From Bdellovibrionaceae bacterium UBA2316 (lineage in GTDB: Bacteria > Bdellovibrionota > Bdellovibrionia > Bdellovibrionales > Bdellovibrionaceae), in the NCBI GenBank assembly GCA_002345205.1, contig DDVI01000092.1:1-64000 (forward strand): a stretch of 64,000 nucleotides of DNA, read 5' to 3'. The translations under genes and the position numbers were made by a program. How positions within the stretch are numbered: the first letter of the stretch is position 1; each line of letters opens with the position of its first letter. The notes under the pieces are model-generated. The model saw nothing but the letters and a program-made list of their open reading frames with translations. It was not told where the DNA came from and searched no databases. This document shows, in pieces, positions 35,716-43,807 of this stretch.

Positions 35716-37881
35716 ATGTCTGTGATCGTTTTGCCTGATAAATACTACCTTTCTCATTTCTTTGAGCTGATTCAGCATCTCGAGACCCATTACCAATCTG
35801 TTTTTGAATCGAGCCACCAAGAGTTTTTAAAATCGTTTCATGCATTATCCGAGGATGCCCAGTGCGCGTACGTTCGCATGATTAATCGCAAGGGTTTGGT
35901 ATTTAATAATATCTCGTTTACAAAATACTCTGAAATTACGAATCCAATGGACGCCTTAGCTGAATTAGAACGCACGGGTTTTTTATCGCGCGTGATGGAA
36001 ACAGATAAATCGTTGCTAACCGAGTTTCTAACTAAGACGGAACTAGCTAAGTGGTTAAAAAAATCTGGACTTCGAGTGATGTCGACGGAATCACGTAGTG
36101 ATTTAATATTGAAAGCACAGGCTCATCAAAATGATTTGTTGCTAACTAATTTAGATAGTCATTCGGATTTGTTTATTCAACGTCGATTTGAAGAGCTAGA
36201 TTATTTACTGTTTTTATATTTCGGTAAAATTCAGCGCAATTTAACTTTATACACGTTACGTGATTTAGGTATTCGTCAGGCCCATACTGTGAAAAGTGAA
36301 TTTAAAGCGCGCTATACAGAACTGTATGCTGCAAAAAATGACTACTTTTTTTACTCTGAAATCGAACGCCTCAGTGAAGTACAATCAGAAGACGAGATTT
36401 TATCAAAACTGGCGTTAACTCAATCTATTCCAGCAAGTGCTATCAAAGATCAATGGCTGCTTGGGGTCGCAATTAAATTTGAAGACACAAATCCTGAAAT
36501 TACTATGCAGGCTCTACGTGCATGTGGTTCTCATCCCGCGCGGGAACGCCAGGCTCGATTGCTGTATAAATGGGAACGTATTGAAGAGTCTAAAGAGGTT
36601 TTGGAATCCATACTGCGTGATCCAAATAGTGATGAAGAACTATTATTTGCTGAAGATTTTTATGCACGTAAGTTTGGAGGAAAGCGGACTGGATCGTTAA
36701 CCGAGATTTTAAAGAATTCGCATCAAGTGACCTTGAGTGATGTCTACCTTAAGAAGCCAGAACTGGGTGTTATTCATTCATACGAAAAGCAGGGCTTCAC
36801 AGGGCACTTTGTTGAAAATTACCTTTGGCTTGGTTTGTTTGGTTTAATTTTTTGGGACGAATTGTTTCTGAGTCCAATCGCCAAACTGTTTAATCCATTT
36901 GAACGTCGTCCTGTAGATTTAATGGGACCGGATTTCTATAAGCGCTATGAAGTTTTAATTGAATCTAAGCTCGTTCAAATGAATGACTACAATGCTATCG
37001 AATTTATTATTTTAAAAACAGTAACGGAGCATTACGGTAAAATGAATGATCTATTTACCTGGTCGCCAAACTTGGCTCCAATGGTTTTAGATTTCGTTAA
37101 GAAAGCAAGAAATAAAAATGTAGCTCACATTTTAAGAACGATGGCCAAGCGATTTGATAACTACCACAGTGGTTACCCAGATCTGATGCTCGAGAAAAAT
37201 GGCGAGATCAGTTTTATCGAAGTTAAAGCCGAGGGAGATTCCCTTCGGTATAAGCAATTGTCGAAAGCACGTCTATTGAGGGAAGCCGGATTTGACGTCG
37301 ACGTTTTGCGTGTGAAGTGGCAATCCGATCCGAATCAGGTGTACGTCGTTGTGGATTTAGAAACGACGGGAGGGGCCCCTCAGTCCCATCGTATAACTGA
37401 AATTGGCGCCGTTAAAGTTCAAGGTGGAAAAGTAATTGATGAGTTTCAAACTCTAGTGAATCCCGAGCGCCCGATTCCACCATTCATTCAAAGGTTGACG
37501 GGCATTACCGAAGCGATGGTTCAAGAGGCCCCAAAGTTTGCCGACATTGCCGAGCAATTCATGAAATTCACTGAAGGCGCAATCTTTGTGGCTCACAACG
37601 TGAAGTTTGACTATGGTTTTGTCCAGAAAGAATTTGCACGCATTGAGCAAGACTTCCACCGCACCCAAATGTGTACGTGCTTAGGAATGAAGAAAAACTT
37701 CCCGGGAATTAAATCCTACGGATTAAAGAATTTGACTCATCATTTTCAAATTTCGCTCGATCAGCATCATCGCGCGTTGTGTGATGCGAAAGCTTCGGCT
37801 GAGTTATTGCTGTTGATGACCGGTTACAAAGAACCAAACCCAAGAAAATCAGAAGAAACTATAATTGAGCTATCAGAGTAA
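35716..37881 (+). CDS. FAN1-like nuclease fused to DnaQ-type exonuclease
   Basis: 721-aa protein joining two nucleases. Residues 1-530 follow FAN1: a winged-helix/SAP-like part (TELAKWLKKSGLRVMS), a TPR-like part (ERQARLLYKWERIEESKEVL), the segment LWLGLFGLIFWDELF...RRPVDLMGPDFY, and a VRR-NUC core with GYPDL (Asp489), IEVKAEGDSL (Glu502, Lys504) and Gln514. Residues 540-705 are a DEDDh exonuclease like the DNA polymerase III epsilon subunit: VVVDLETTG (Asp547, Glu549), AHNVKFDYGF (Asp632) and HRALCDAKA (His685, Asp690). FAN1 cuts flaps and crosslinked DNA; DnaQ-type domains trim 3' ends. Both active sites look intact. The next gene follows after 9 bp. The start ATG 35716 has no strong ribosome site. 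Confidence 0.88.
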   Translation: MSVIVLPDKYYLSHFFELIQHLETHYQSVFESSHQEFLKSFHALSEDAQCAYVRMINRKGLVFNNISFTKYSEITNPMDALAELERTGFLSRVMETDKSLLTEFLTKTELAKWLKKSGLRVMSTESRSDLILKAQAHQNDLLLTNLDSHSDLFIQRRFEELDYLLFLYFGKIQRNLTLYTLRDLGIRQAHTVKSEFKARYTELYAAKNDYFFYSEIERLSEVQSEDEILSKLALTQSIPASAIKDQWLLGVAIKFEDTNPEITMQALRACGSHPARERQARLLYKWERIEESKEVLESILRDPNSDEELLFAEDFYARKFGGKRTGSLTEILKNSHQVTLSDVYLKKPELGVIHSYEKQGFTGHFVENYLWLGLFGLIFWDELFLSPIAKLFNPFERRPVDLMGPDFYKRYEVLIESKLVQMNDYNAIEFIILKTVTEHYGKMNDLFTWSPNLAPMVLDFVKKARNKNVAHILRTMAKRFDNYHSGYPDLMLEKNGEISFIEVKAEGDSLRYKQLSKARLLREAGFDVDVLRVKWQSDPNQVYVVVDLETTGGAPQSHRITEIGAVKVQGGKVIDEFQTLVNPERPIPPFIQRLTGITEAMVQEAPKFADIAEQFMKFTEGAIFVAHNVKFDYGFVQKEFARIEQDFHRTQMCTCLGMKKNFPGIKSYGLKNLTHHFQISLDQHHRALCDAKASAELLLLMTGYKEPNPRKSEETIIELSE

Positions 37882-37890
37882 GGAGTGAGT

Positions 37891-38424
37891 ATGGATTGTC
37901 CATGTGGAAATTCAAAGTCGTATGAAACGTGTTGTGAACCTTTTATCAAAGGTGACGCTTACCCAGAAACAGCCGAGCAGTTAATGAGATCTCGATATTC
38001 GGCGTACGTTAAAGGTAATGTTCAATACATTCATGATAGCTTAGCTCCAGAATCTAGACATGATTTTGATATGGCGAGCACAAAAAAATGGGCACAGCAG
38101 TCGAAATGGTTAGGCCTAAAAATCCACTCAGCGAGCGGCGGACCCAATGATAAAAAAGGTAAAGTTGAGTTCACGGCAACGTACAATGATAAAAAAGAAA
38201 ACTTAGAACATCACGAGGTCTCTGAGTTCCGTAAAGACGAAAACGGCCACTGGTTATTCGTAGGCGGGGATGCTCATACCCATAAAGAAGGTGAAGGTCA
38301 TGATCATCACCAGCACGTTAAACCGGAAACTGTAGTGCGCCAAGAGCCTAAAATCGGGCGTAACGACCCTTGCACCTGTGGTAGCGGGAAGAAATATAAG
38401 AAATGCTGTGGGGTCGCCGCCTAG
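37891..38424 (+). CDS. YchJ family protein with two SEC-C motifs
   Basis: 177-aa cytosolic protein. The N terminus has a SEC-C-like zinc motif (CPCGNSKSYETCC), and the YchJ NTF2-like domain follows (AEQLMRSRYSAYVKG). A His-rich linker (HTHKEGEGHDHHQH) and a second SEC-C motif (GRNDPCTCGSGKKYKKCC) close the protein. ATG 37891 is preferred over the GTG at 37885 because AGGAG occupies 37881-37885. It follows the FAN1-DnaQ gene by 9 bp and is probably co-transcribed. The His-rich stretch could bind nickel or zinc. Biochemical role of the family unknown. Confidence 0.9.
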   Translation: MDCPCGNSKSYETCCEPFIKGDAYPETAEQLMRSRYSAYVKGNVQYIHDSLAPESRHDFDMASTKKWAQQSKWLGLKIHSASGGPNDKKGKVEFTATYNDKKENLEHHEVSEFRKDENGHWLFVGGDAHTHKEGEGHDHHQHVKPETVVRQEPKIGRNDPCTCGSGKKYKKCCGVAA

Positions 38425-38489
38425 GCATTAATTTCATTAGACTATTTTAAAGTCGAATTAGGGTTCTGTTTGTGGTACTGCGAAGGTCT

Positions 38490-38999
38490 ATGAGTTGTAT
38501 TAGCTGTCAGGGAACTAAAGCGATGTTAAAGTGTGGGTGCTGCGAATCCGATGTTTGCAAGTACTGCGCGCATATTTTACCAGAAGATAATTTTTCATTT
38601 TTAACAAATGTAGCCCCTGAACTTAAGCATTCTGTCTACTGCCCACCGTGTTTTAATCAGCATGTTTCCGATGTTTGGGATGACTACCAGCAAACAATGG
38701 AAAAAGCGAAAAATATTAACGTGTACCTATCTAATCAAGGAAAAGAAACTCGTTTAATTAAACGTAAAGAAAAACCCATCACAGTTTCCGGCTGTAAAGA
38801 CCACGATGAAACCATGATGCGCCTCGCATTCCAAGCGGTAAAAGCGGGATTCAATGGTTTGGTGGACGTTGACTTAGTCTCACAAAAAGTAAAAATCGCT
38901 GGTTACCAAACACAAACGTGGAGTGGTAAAGGTGTTCCTGTTAACTTGTCAGGACACCACGTCGTTCGTGACCGTTCAATCTGGCACAATCCAAACTAA
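38490..38999 (+). CDS. Zinc-finger protein, unknown
   Basis: 169-aa protein. The first 60 residues hold a Cys-rich finger (CISC, CGCCESDVCKYC, then YCPPC), probably binding two zinc ions in a B-box or RING-like way. The C-terminal half (MMRLAFQAVKAGFNGLVDVDL) looks like a small alpha/beta domain that may resemble the YbjQ-type fold, an uncertain impression. ATG 38490 follows GAAGG; an in-frame GTG at 38472 would add six residues. It abuts the convergent membrane-protein gene with no gap. Confidence 0.7.
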   Translation: MSCISCQGTKAMLKCGCCESDVCKYCAHILPEDNFSFLTNVAPELKHSVYCPPCFNQHVSDVWDDYQQTMEKAKNINVYLSNQGKETRLIKRKEKPITVSGCKDHDETMMRLAFQAVKAGFNGLVDVDLVSQKVKIAGYQTQTWSGKGVPVNLSGHHVVRDRSIWHNPN

Positions 39000-39398
39000 T
39001 TAGGTCGCTCGAATATCAAAATTTCCCGGAAATGACGGGGATAAAAAAAGCAATTTCGGTAACATGAAGAACAGAATCGCCGAAACGAAGCAAACTAAAC
39101 CAATTAAAAAAAACTTTTTAGCCTTTGTGTAGTTAGTCTTAGCATTGCTTCGAGCAATAAAAAACAACACGAGGGCGGCTATACAATCCGCAAATGCAAA
39201 CATATGAAAAGCTTTAGCCAATAGTTGATTGGTGGATGAAATTCCACTCACGGGGTGGGATGGAATACTGGGACCACCTTTCATGTTAGCCATATCACTG
39301 CTTTGTGCTGGAACTGATGCCATCTTTGAGGCTGAGTCCGCCCATACGGTGATGACGGAAAATAAAATAGAAATTAATATGTATCTAAGTGAATTCAT
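39000..39398 (-). CDS. Small exported or membrane protein
   Basis: Unrecognised 132-aa protein. A signal peptide or first helix (YILISILFSVITVWA) is followed by a Ser/Pro/Met-rich stretch and two membrane helices (AFADCIAALVLFFIA and KFFLIGLVCFVSAILFFML). ATG 39398 has AAAGGA on the minus strand; a longer frame from 39515 lies inside the upstream gene and is not needed. It overlaps the sterol-desaturase-like gene by 14 bp, so the two are translationally coupled and may act together. Confidence 0.7.
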   Translation of the reverse strand: MNSLRYILISILFSVITVWADSASKMASVPAQSSDMANMKGGPSIPSHPVSGISSTNQLLAKAFHMFAFADCIAALVLFFIARSNAKTNYTKAKKFFLIGLVCFVSAILFFMLPKLLFLSPSFPGNFDIRAT

Positions 39399-40044
39399 GT
39401 TGCTGTCCTTTTGCTGTTGTTCCAAAAATAGTATCCCAAAACGAAAATAGAAAACCAAAATTACAATTAGGGTTTCTATCATCATGATGAAAACGATGGG
39501 TATCTGACAAAACAAATATATTCTTTAACCTACGAAGAAGCGCAGTGTTGGGCATTTTGTATTCCAAGTGGGAAATCAAAGCCTGTATCGTAAAAATGTG
39601 TGCTGCAAAAAACATCTGCCAATGTGAAATATTCATCAGTGACGACACTAAAAAGAAAAGCCCTATTTGAATCAAGGTTTCCACCGGATGGATGCGCAAA
39701 GACAGCGTAAAGTCGTAGCCAGAATCAGAATGGTGGAGCTTATGAACGGACCAAAGCCAGCGATGATAGAACCGATGGCGCCAATAAAAAATAAAATCGA
39801 GCAGTAGAATATAAAGTGCAAAATAAACCGCACTCTGTGGTGTGGTTTCTGTCGAAACAAAACGAAGAGCGAGTGTTCCGAGCAAAAAAGCGAGTATTCT
39901 ATTAATGATTTCGTAGGAAAAATTTAGGCTCCAGCGGTCCAATAGGGTCGACTTTTCGGCGATGGTTAGGCGTGGGAAAAATCTGATTTTGGTGATTATT
40001 AATGTTAGCAAAAGTGTGACTTCGGCCACTAAAAAATAAGTCAT
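39385..40044 (-). CDS. Sterol desaturase/fatty acid hydroxylase family
   Basis: 219-aa integral membrane di-iron oxygenase. The histidine boxes are HRFYH, HKLHH and THRFHH, with LISHLEY in between, matching the fatty acid hydroxylase superfamily (carotenoid, sterol or alkyl hydroxylases). Four or so helices surround them. ATG 40044 is chosen; a TTG at 40050 would add two residues. The downstream small membrane protein is coupled by overlap. The lipid substrate cannot be told. Confidence 0.92.
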   Translation of the reverse strand: MTYFLVAEVTLLLTLIITKIRFFPRLTIAEKSTLLDRWSLNFSYEIINRILAFLLGTLALRFVSTETTPQSAVYFALYILLLDFIFYWRHRFYHRWLWSVHKLHHSDSGYDFTLSLRIHPVETLIQIGLFFLVSSLMNISHWQMFFAAHIFTIQALISHLEYKMPNTALLRRLKNIFVLSDTHRFHHDDRNPNCNFGFLFSFWDTIFGTTAKGQQHEFT

Positions 40045-40231
40045 ACACAAACAATAGTGGCTGGGCGGAGCCAGTGTCTATCCTAACTCTAAACTTCTGG
40101 ACCGTCTCAAGTTTATACGAGTCTATTAATCTGCGCGACCATAGTCTCATTTCAAGACTAAGGCAGATATTTAGAGTTCTTCCTTTAGAAAAGACGGCAA
40201 ATTCACGATAGACTAGGCAGGGGAGATACTC

Positions 40232-40879
40232 ATGTCGTGGGGCGATATTCCAAGTTGGGCGAATAATACTGCGTTAGCGTTGATGCAAACTCTTAGTTAT
40301 GTGGATCCCGTTACGTATGAACATTGCTGTCGTGTAGCCGCATTAAGCCGCAAACTTGCGCAGAGTGCGGGTTTAAACGAATATGAACAAACTGTTGCTG
40401 AATTTTCGGGCCTATTTCATGACCTTGGAAAAATTGGAATTTCAAATGAAATTATCGCAAAACCCGGAAAGCTAGATCCTAAAGAAATCGACATCATGAG
40501 GAATCACCCAATCATTTCCGAGAGCATCCTTAAGCCATTGGCGGAAAAAGATTCGTTCTTTCGTCAGTTGTTAGCGCCGGTGCGTGGTCACCATGAACGC
40601 GTTGATGGTGAAGGTTATCCCGACCGTCTAGTGAGTGATAAAATCAATTTATTATCGCGTATGATTCTGATCGTTGACACGTACGATGCCATGTCGCAAA
40701 CGCGCTCGTATCGTAAAGGCTTACCCAATGAAGTCGTTTATGCCGAACTTAAACGTTGTTCGGGAACCCAGTTCGATTCACAGTTAGTGAAAACATTCTT
40801 AGATTCCCATAAATTTTTTGGTCAAAACAAAGACAACAACGAAACATCAATTGTCGAATATTTAAAGCGGGCCGCTTAG
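40232..40879 (+). CDS. Stand-alone HD-GYP phosphodiesterase
   Basis: 215-aa cytosolic protein consisting of an HD-GYP domain only. Metal ligands include His63-Asp64 (LFHDLGKIGI), His92 (RNHPIISESI) and His120-His121 (GHHERVDGEGYPD, with GYP at 128-130). HD-GYP domains hydrolyse cyclic di-GMP or related dinucleotides. No receiver or other sensor is attached, so control must come from expression or a partner. AGGGGAGA lies before ATG 40232. The gene ends at a perfect hairpin shared with the convergent DUF1338 gene. Confidence 0.93.
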   Translation: MSWGDIPSWANNTALALMQTLSYVDPVTYEHCCRVAALSRKLAQSAGLNEYEQTVAEFSGLFHDLGKIGISNEIIAKPGKLDPKEIDIMRNHPIISESILKPLAEKDSFFRQLLAPVRGHHERVDGEGYPDRLVSDKINLLSRMILIVDTYDAMSQTRSYRKGLPNEVVYAELKRCSGTQFDSQLVKTFLDSHKFFGQNKDNNETSIVEYLKRAA

Positions 40880-40888
40880 TTTACGCTC

Positions 40889-40917
40889 AAAACAACCGCG
40901 ACGTCTGCGGTTGTTTT
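40889..40917. terminator. Bidirectional terminator-like hairpin
   Basis: AAAACAACCGC (40889-40899) and GCGGTTGTTTT (40907-40917) form a perfect 11-bp stem with a 7-base loop between two convergent genes. The A/T ends provide a short T-run for each direction. Confidence 0.8.
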
Positions 40918-40921
40918 GTAA

Positions 40922-41716
40922 TTAAGATTTGTTCGTGCTTTCGAAAATCTTGTCTGCCGATTTAGCGATAAAACCCTGATATAGTTTTCCGTCTGCCATC
41001 GGGTAACGTTTGGCGAATTCATAATAGCAGGCTGGGATCTTATAAGTCCCGTCTTCAAACTGAAGAGCCACTTCTTTAGCCATTGTTGAACTTTGTTCAA
41101 GCATTTCTTCCGGTGTTCCTTTGATCTCGCCCCCGGATTGGTTCAAAGAGAAACCGTTGGTTTTAATGAAGTTATTTAGTTTCGAAAGGTCATTGAACTT
41201 TTTAAGACGATTTACATTCACCGTAAAATGGTTGGCGCGAAAGCCGTAAGCGTATGTCCACGCGGCATATTCGCTATCTTTATAAAGGGCTTCGTAGGTT
41301 TTATGAGAACGTTTCCAGCTCGCACCAGAATACAAAAACTCGGGACGTTTTGTAATGCCGTAGTCGAAATCTTTAAAGTTAGCCGTAATTGTTTCGCGAA
41401 CAAATGGAGTTACTTTCTCAAGTTCAAGTTCACTGATAAAAACCTTAGGTTGGTCGGCGTCCGAGTGCTCGTAATGTTTAGCGTAAAGTTTTTTTTCTTT
41501 AAATACGTAATCGTTTTTTTCTTTGTACCCAAGGTCTAAAAAATGTTGCGCCAATGCAGAAATTCCCATTCTTGGTAGATTGAATGTTCGAAAAGCCACG
41601 TGATCATTTAACACCGTCTCATGCTGATCACTCAGCAGGCGGTAAATTTTTAAAGCTTCCGGATTAAGAGATGTGTAGTCTTCCCAGAGTTTGTTGAAGA
41701 TGGGTAAGCTGTTCAT
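40922..41716 (-). CDS. DUF1338 (2-oxoadipate dioxygenase-like) protein
   Basis: 264-aa cytosolic protein of the DUF1338/HglS family, whose studied member converts 2-oxoadipate to 2-hydroxyglutarate in lysine breakdown using Fe(II). The proposed metal triad is His39 (NDHVAFRTF), His163 (RANHFTVNV) and Glu233 (CYYEFAKRYP), with Arg43 as the substrate-binding arginine. It is shorter than the characterised HglS enzymes, lacking their insertions. AGGAATTC precedes ATG 41716 on the minus strand. No other lysine-catabolism gene is next to it. Confidence 0.85.
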   Translation of the reverse strand: MNSLPIFNKLWEDYTSLNPEALKIYRLLSDQHETVLNDHVAFRTFNLPRMGISALAQHFLDLGYKEKNDYVFKEKKLYAKHYEHSDADQPKVFISELELEKVTPFVRETITANFKDFDYGITKRPEFLYSGASWKRSHKTYEALYKDSEYAAWTYAYGFRANHFTVNVNRLKKFNDLSKLNNFIKTNGFSLNQSGGEIKGTPEEMLEQSSTMAKEVALQFEDGTYKIPACYYEFAKRYPMADGKLYQGFIAKSADKIFESTNKS

Positions 41717-41867
41717 GTAGAATTCCTCTTTCGCGTGTTTTGCGTGCGTAACTTTAACAATAAAATAGATTTGAATAGAAAGTCTAGCCCGCCTATTGAC
41801 CGAGACGTGATCTAATACGGGGCATTAAGGCTTGGTTGTTAGCAGCGATGCCTGACAATGGAGTTCT

Positions 41868-42878
41868 ATGAGTCGAAAAACAATTCCTGAGCTGGAACTT
41901 ATAAATCAATTGAAAGAGGAGTTGGGCCATATTGCTCGATTCGAAATTATTGGCGAGTCGCAAGAAGAAAATTTACGCATGCCGATTCACAAAGTGACTT
42001 TTGGTAGCCAAGATCCTAAAGCCCCAGTGCTCGGTTTAATTGGTGGCGTCCATGGGCTCGAGCGCATAGGGTCGCAAGTAACTATCGCGTTGCTGAATTC
42101 ATTCTCTCAGCTCTATCAGTGGGACGAGACAATTCGCCATAACTTGGAAAAAATGAGAGTGTTTTTTATCCCGTGTGTAAACCCAATCGGGATCCTAAAA
42201 AAACGAAGATCCAACCCAAACGGCGTAGATATCATGCGAAACGCGCCCATCGATGCGGAAGATGAAGTCCCTTCATTTTTAGGCGGACATCGTATTTCTA
42301 ATTTGCTGCCATGGTATCGCGGCGAGAGAATGGAATCGGAAACAAAAGCATTAATTGATCACGTTAAAAAGGAAATCGAACATGCCTCGGTCGCAGTGAC
42401 GGTTGATTTCCATTCTGGATTTGGTTTTCAAGATCAAATTTGGTTCCCATATGCAAAAACGCGAAAACCATTTGCTGATCTTGGTTACTTTGATTCTTTC
42501 ATTAGTTTAATGAATAAAACATACCCAAATCATTTCTACAAAGTTGAACCACAAGCCTACTTAACTCACGGAGATGTTTGGGACTATTTGTACGACTGGA
42601 AAAAGAGCCTTAAACAACAAGAAAGTGTATTTTTACCGATGTGTTTGGAAATGGGTTCTTGGATGTGGGTTAAGAAAAATCCACTGCAGATTTTCACACC
42701 AGAAGGTGCGTACAACCCAGTAAAAACCCATCGTTATCGTCGGGCTTTACGGCGACATAATACGTTTTTTGAGTTCTTAATTCGTGCATTATACTCACCT
42801 CAGAGTTGGCATACGTTAACTCCGGAAGAGTTGGAAAATCATAGAAAAAGAGCCATCGAAAAATGGTACAGTAAATGA
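41868..42878 (+). CDS. M14-like zinc carboxypeptidase/AstE family
   Basis: 336-aa cytosolic zinc hydrolase of the M14 / succinylglutamate desuccinylase clan. The zinc ligands are His62 and Glu65 (GGVHGLERIG) and His182 (VDFHSGFGF). The substrate-binding arginine segment is NPNGVDIMRN, and the catalytic Glu is Glu261 (CLEMGSW). There is no signal peptide, so a peptide- or amino-acid-derivative hydrolase in the cytosol is likely. GGAG precedes ATG 41868. It overlaps the alpha/beta hydrolase gene by 4 bp (ATGA at 42875), indicating a two-gene operon. Confidence 0.85.
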   Translation: MSRKTIPELELINQLKEELGHIARFEIIGESQEENLRMPIHKVTFGSQDPKAPVLGLIGGVHGLERIGSQVTIALLNSFSQLYQWDETIRHNLEKMRVFFIPCVNPIGILKKRRSNPNGVDIMRNAPIDAEDEVPSFLGGHRISNLLPWYRGERMESETKALIDHVKKEIEHASVAVTVDFHSGFGFQDQIWFPYAKTRKPFADLGYFDSFISLMNKTYPNHFYKVEPQAYLTHGDVWDYLYDWKKSLKQQESVFLPMCLEMGSWMWVKKNPLQIFTPEGAYNPVKTHRYRRALRRHNTFFEFLIRALYSPQSWHTLTPEELENHRKRAIEKWYSK

Positions 42879-43615
42879 GAAACTGGGTATTACTTAGAGG
42901 CCTCATTCGGGGCAGTTTTCATTGGCATAAGTTTCCAGAAAAGTTAGCACATGCGTTTCCGAAGGATGCTATTCACTTGTTTGATTTGCCTGGAAACGGA
43001 CTCAGAAATACGGATACAAGTCCTATTTCGATTCAAGGTTTTGCTGAAGATATTCGATTTTTATCACGCCGTTTAGATAACATCCATGTGATAGCTATTT
43101 CTTTAGGTGGAATGATCGCGATGAACTGGATTTCAAGTCATCCCCAGGAAGTAAAACATGCTTTTATTATGAATACGTCGCTTGGGGACACAGGACCTTT
43201 TTATAAACGTCTGAACTATTGGAACTATCCACAAATCGTAAAGTCTTTTATGAAAGATGAAACGTTCATCGAAAAATTAATTCTTGATATGACATCTAAT
43301 AATTTGGATGTTCATGATCAAGTTTTAGAGTACAACATCGAAATGGCCCGGCGCTATCCAATGAGTCGTCTAAATTTTTTCCGTCAAATTGCGGCTGCAG
43401 GTAAATCTAGATTTGATGAGCGCCTTAAAAATTATCGAAACTTGAAACTGATGGCATGTGCAAATGATCGTTTGGTTCACCCCGACAATACGTTTAATCT
43501 GGGGCGTAGGTTAGATATTCAGCCGGTGGTTCATCCCTGGGCTGGTCATGATTTAACTCTGGATGACCCAGATTTTGTGGTCGATTACATTAAATCCCAA
43601 ATCTCCCCGGGCTAA
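42875..43615 (+). CDS. Alpha/beta hydrolase
   Basis: 246-aa serine hydrolase of the alpha/beta fold. The nucleophile is Ser76 in AISLGG, where Ala takes the place of the first Gly of GxSxG. The acid is in ACANDRLVHP and the His is His225 (WAGHDLTLDDP). The DLPGNG loop near residue 40 forms the usual strand 4 turn. It is coupled to the M14-like gene by a 4-bp overlap. The substrate is unknown; esterase, lactonase or thioesterase are equally possible. Confidence 0.88.
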   Translation: MRNWVLLRGLIRGSFHWHKFPEKLAHAFPKDAIHLFDLPGNGLRNTDTSPISIQGFAEDIRFLSRRLDNIHVIAISLGGMIAMNWISSHPQEVKHAFIMNTSLGDTGPFYKRLNYWNYPQIVKSFMKDETFIEKLILDMTSNNLDVHDQVLEYNIEMARRYPMSRLNFFRQIAAAGKSRFDERLKNYRNLKLMACANDRLVHPDNTFNLGRRLDIQPVVHPWAGHDLTLDDPDFVVDYIKSQISPG

Positions 43616-43746
43616 GGTAAAGTGTCTAAACATAGGGCAAATAGGCAAATTTTCCTCGAGATTCGACGTTTGTACGATATTTCGACGCGAAAATTTTACA
43701 CCTCAATGCGATTTAAGTCGAAAATTAGTCCTAATTCACTCAGATA

Positions 43747-43775
43747 TTGACTCGAGTTTAAATTCCATTTTTACT
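43747..43775 (+). promoter_or_regulatory. Candidate promoter of the barrel/lipoprotein operon
   Basis: TTGACT (43747-43752, 5/6) and TTTACT (43770-43775, 4/6) are spaced by 17 bp. They lie 33 bp before ATG 43808. The upstream part of this 190-bp intergenic region shows nothing else clear. Confidence 0.4.
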
Positions 43776-43807
43776 TCCAACTGCTTGATATGAGAGAATA
43801 AAAGAGA

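Noticed and set aside
43563..43793. Frame of 76 codons after the alpha/beta hydrolase
   Set aside because: It starts inside the hydrolase gene, has no ribosome site, covers the promoter of the barrel gene and shows low-complexity translation.
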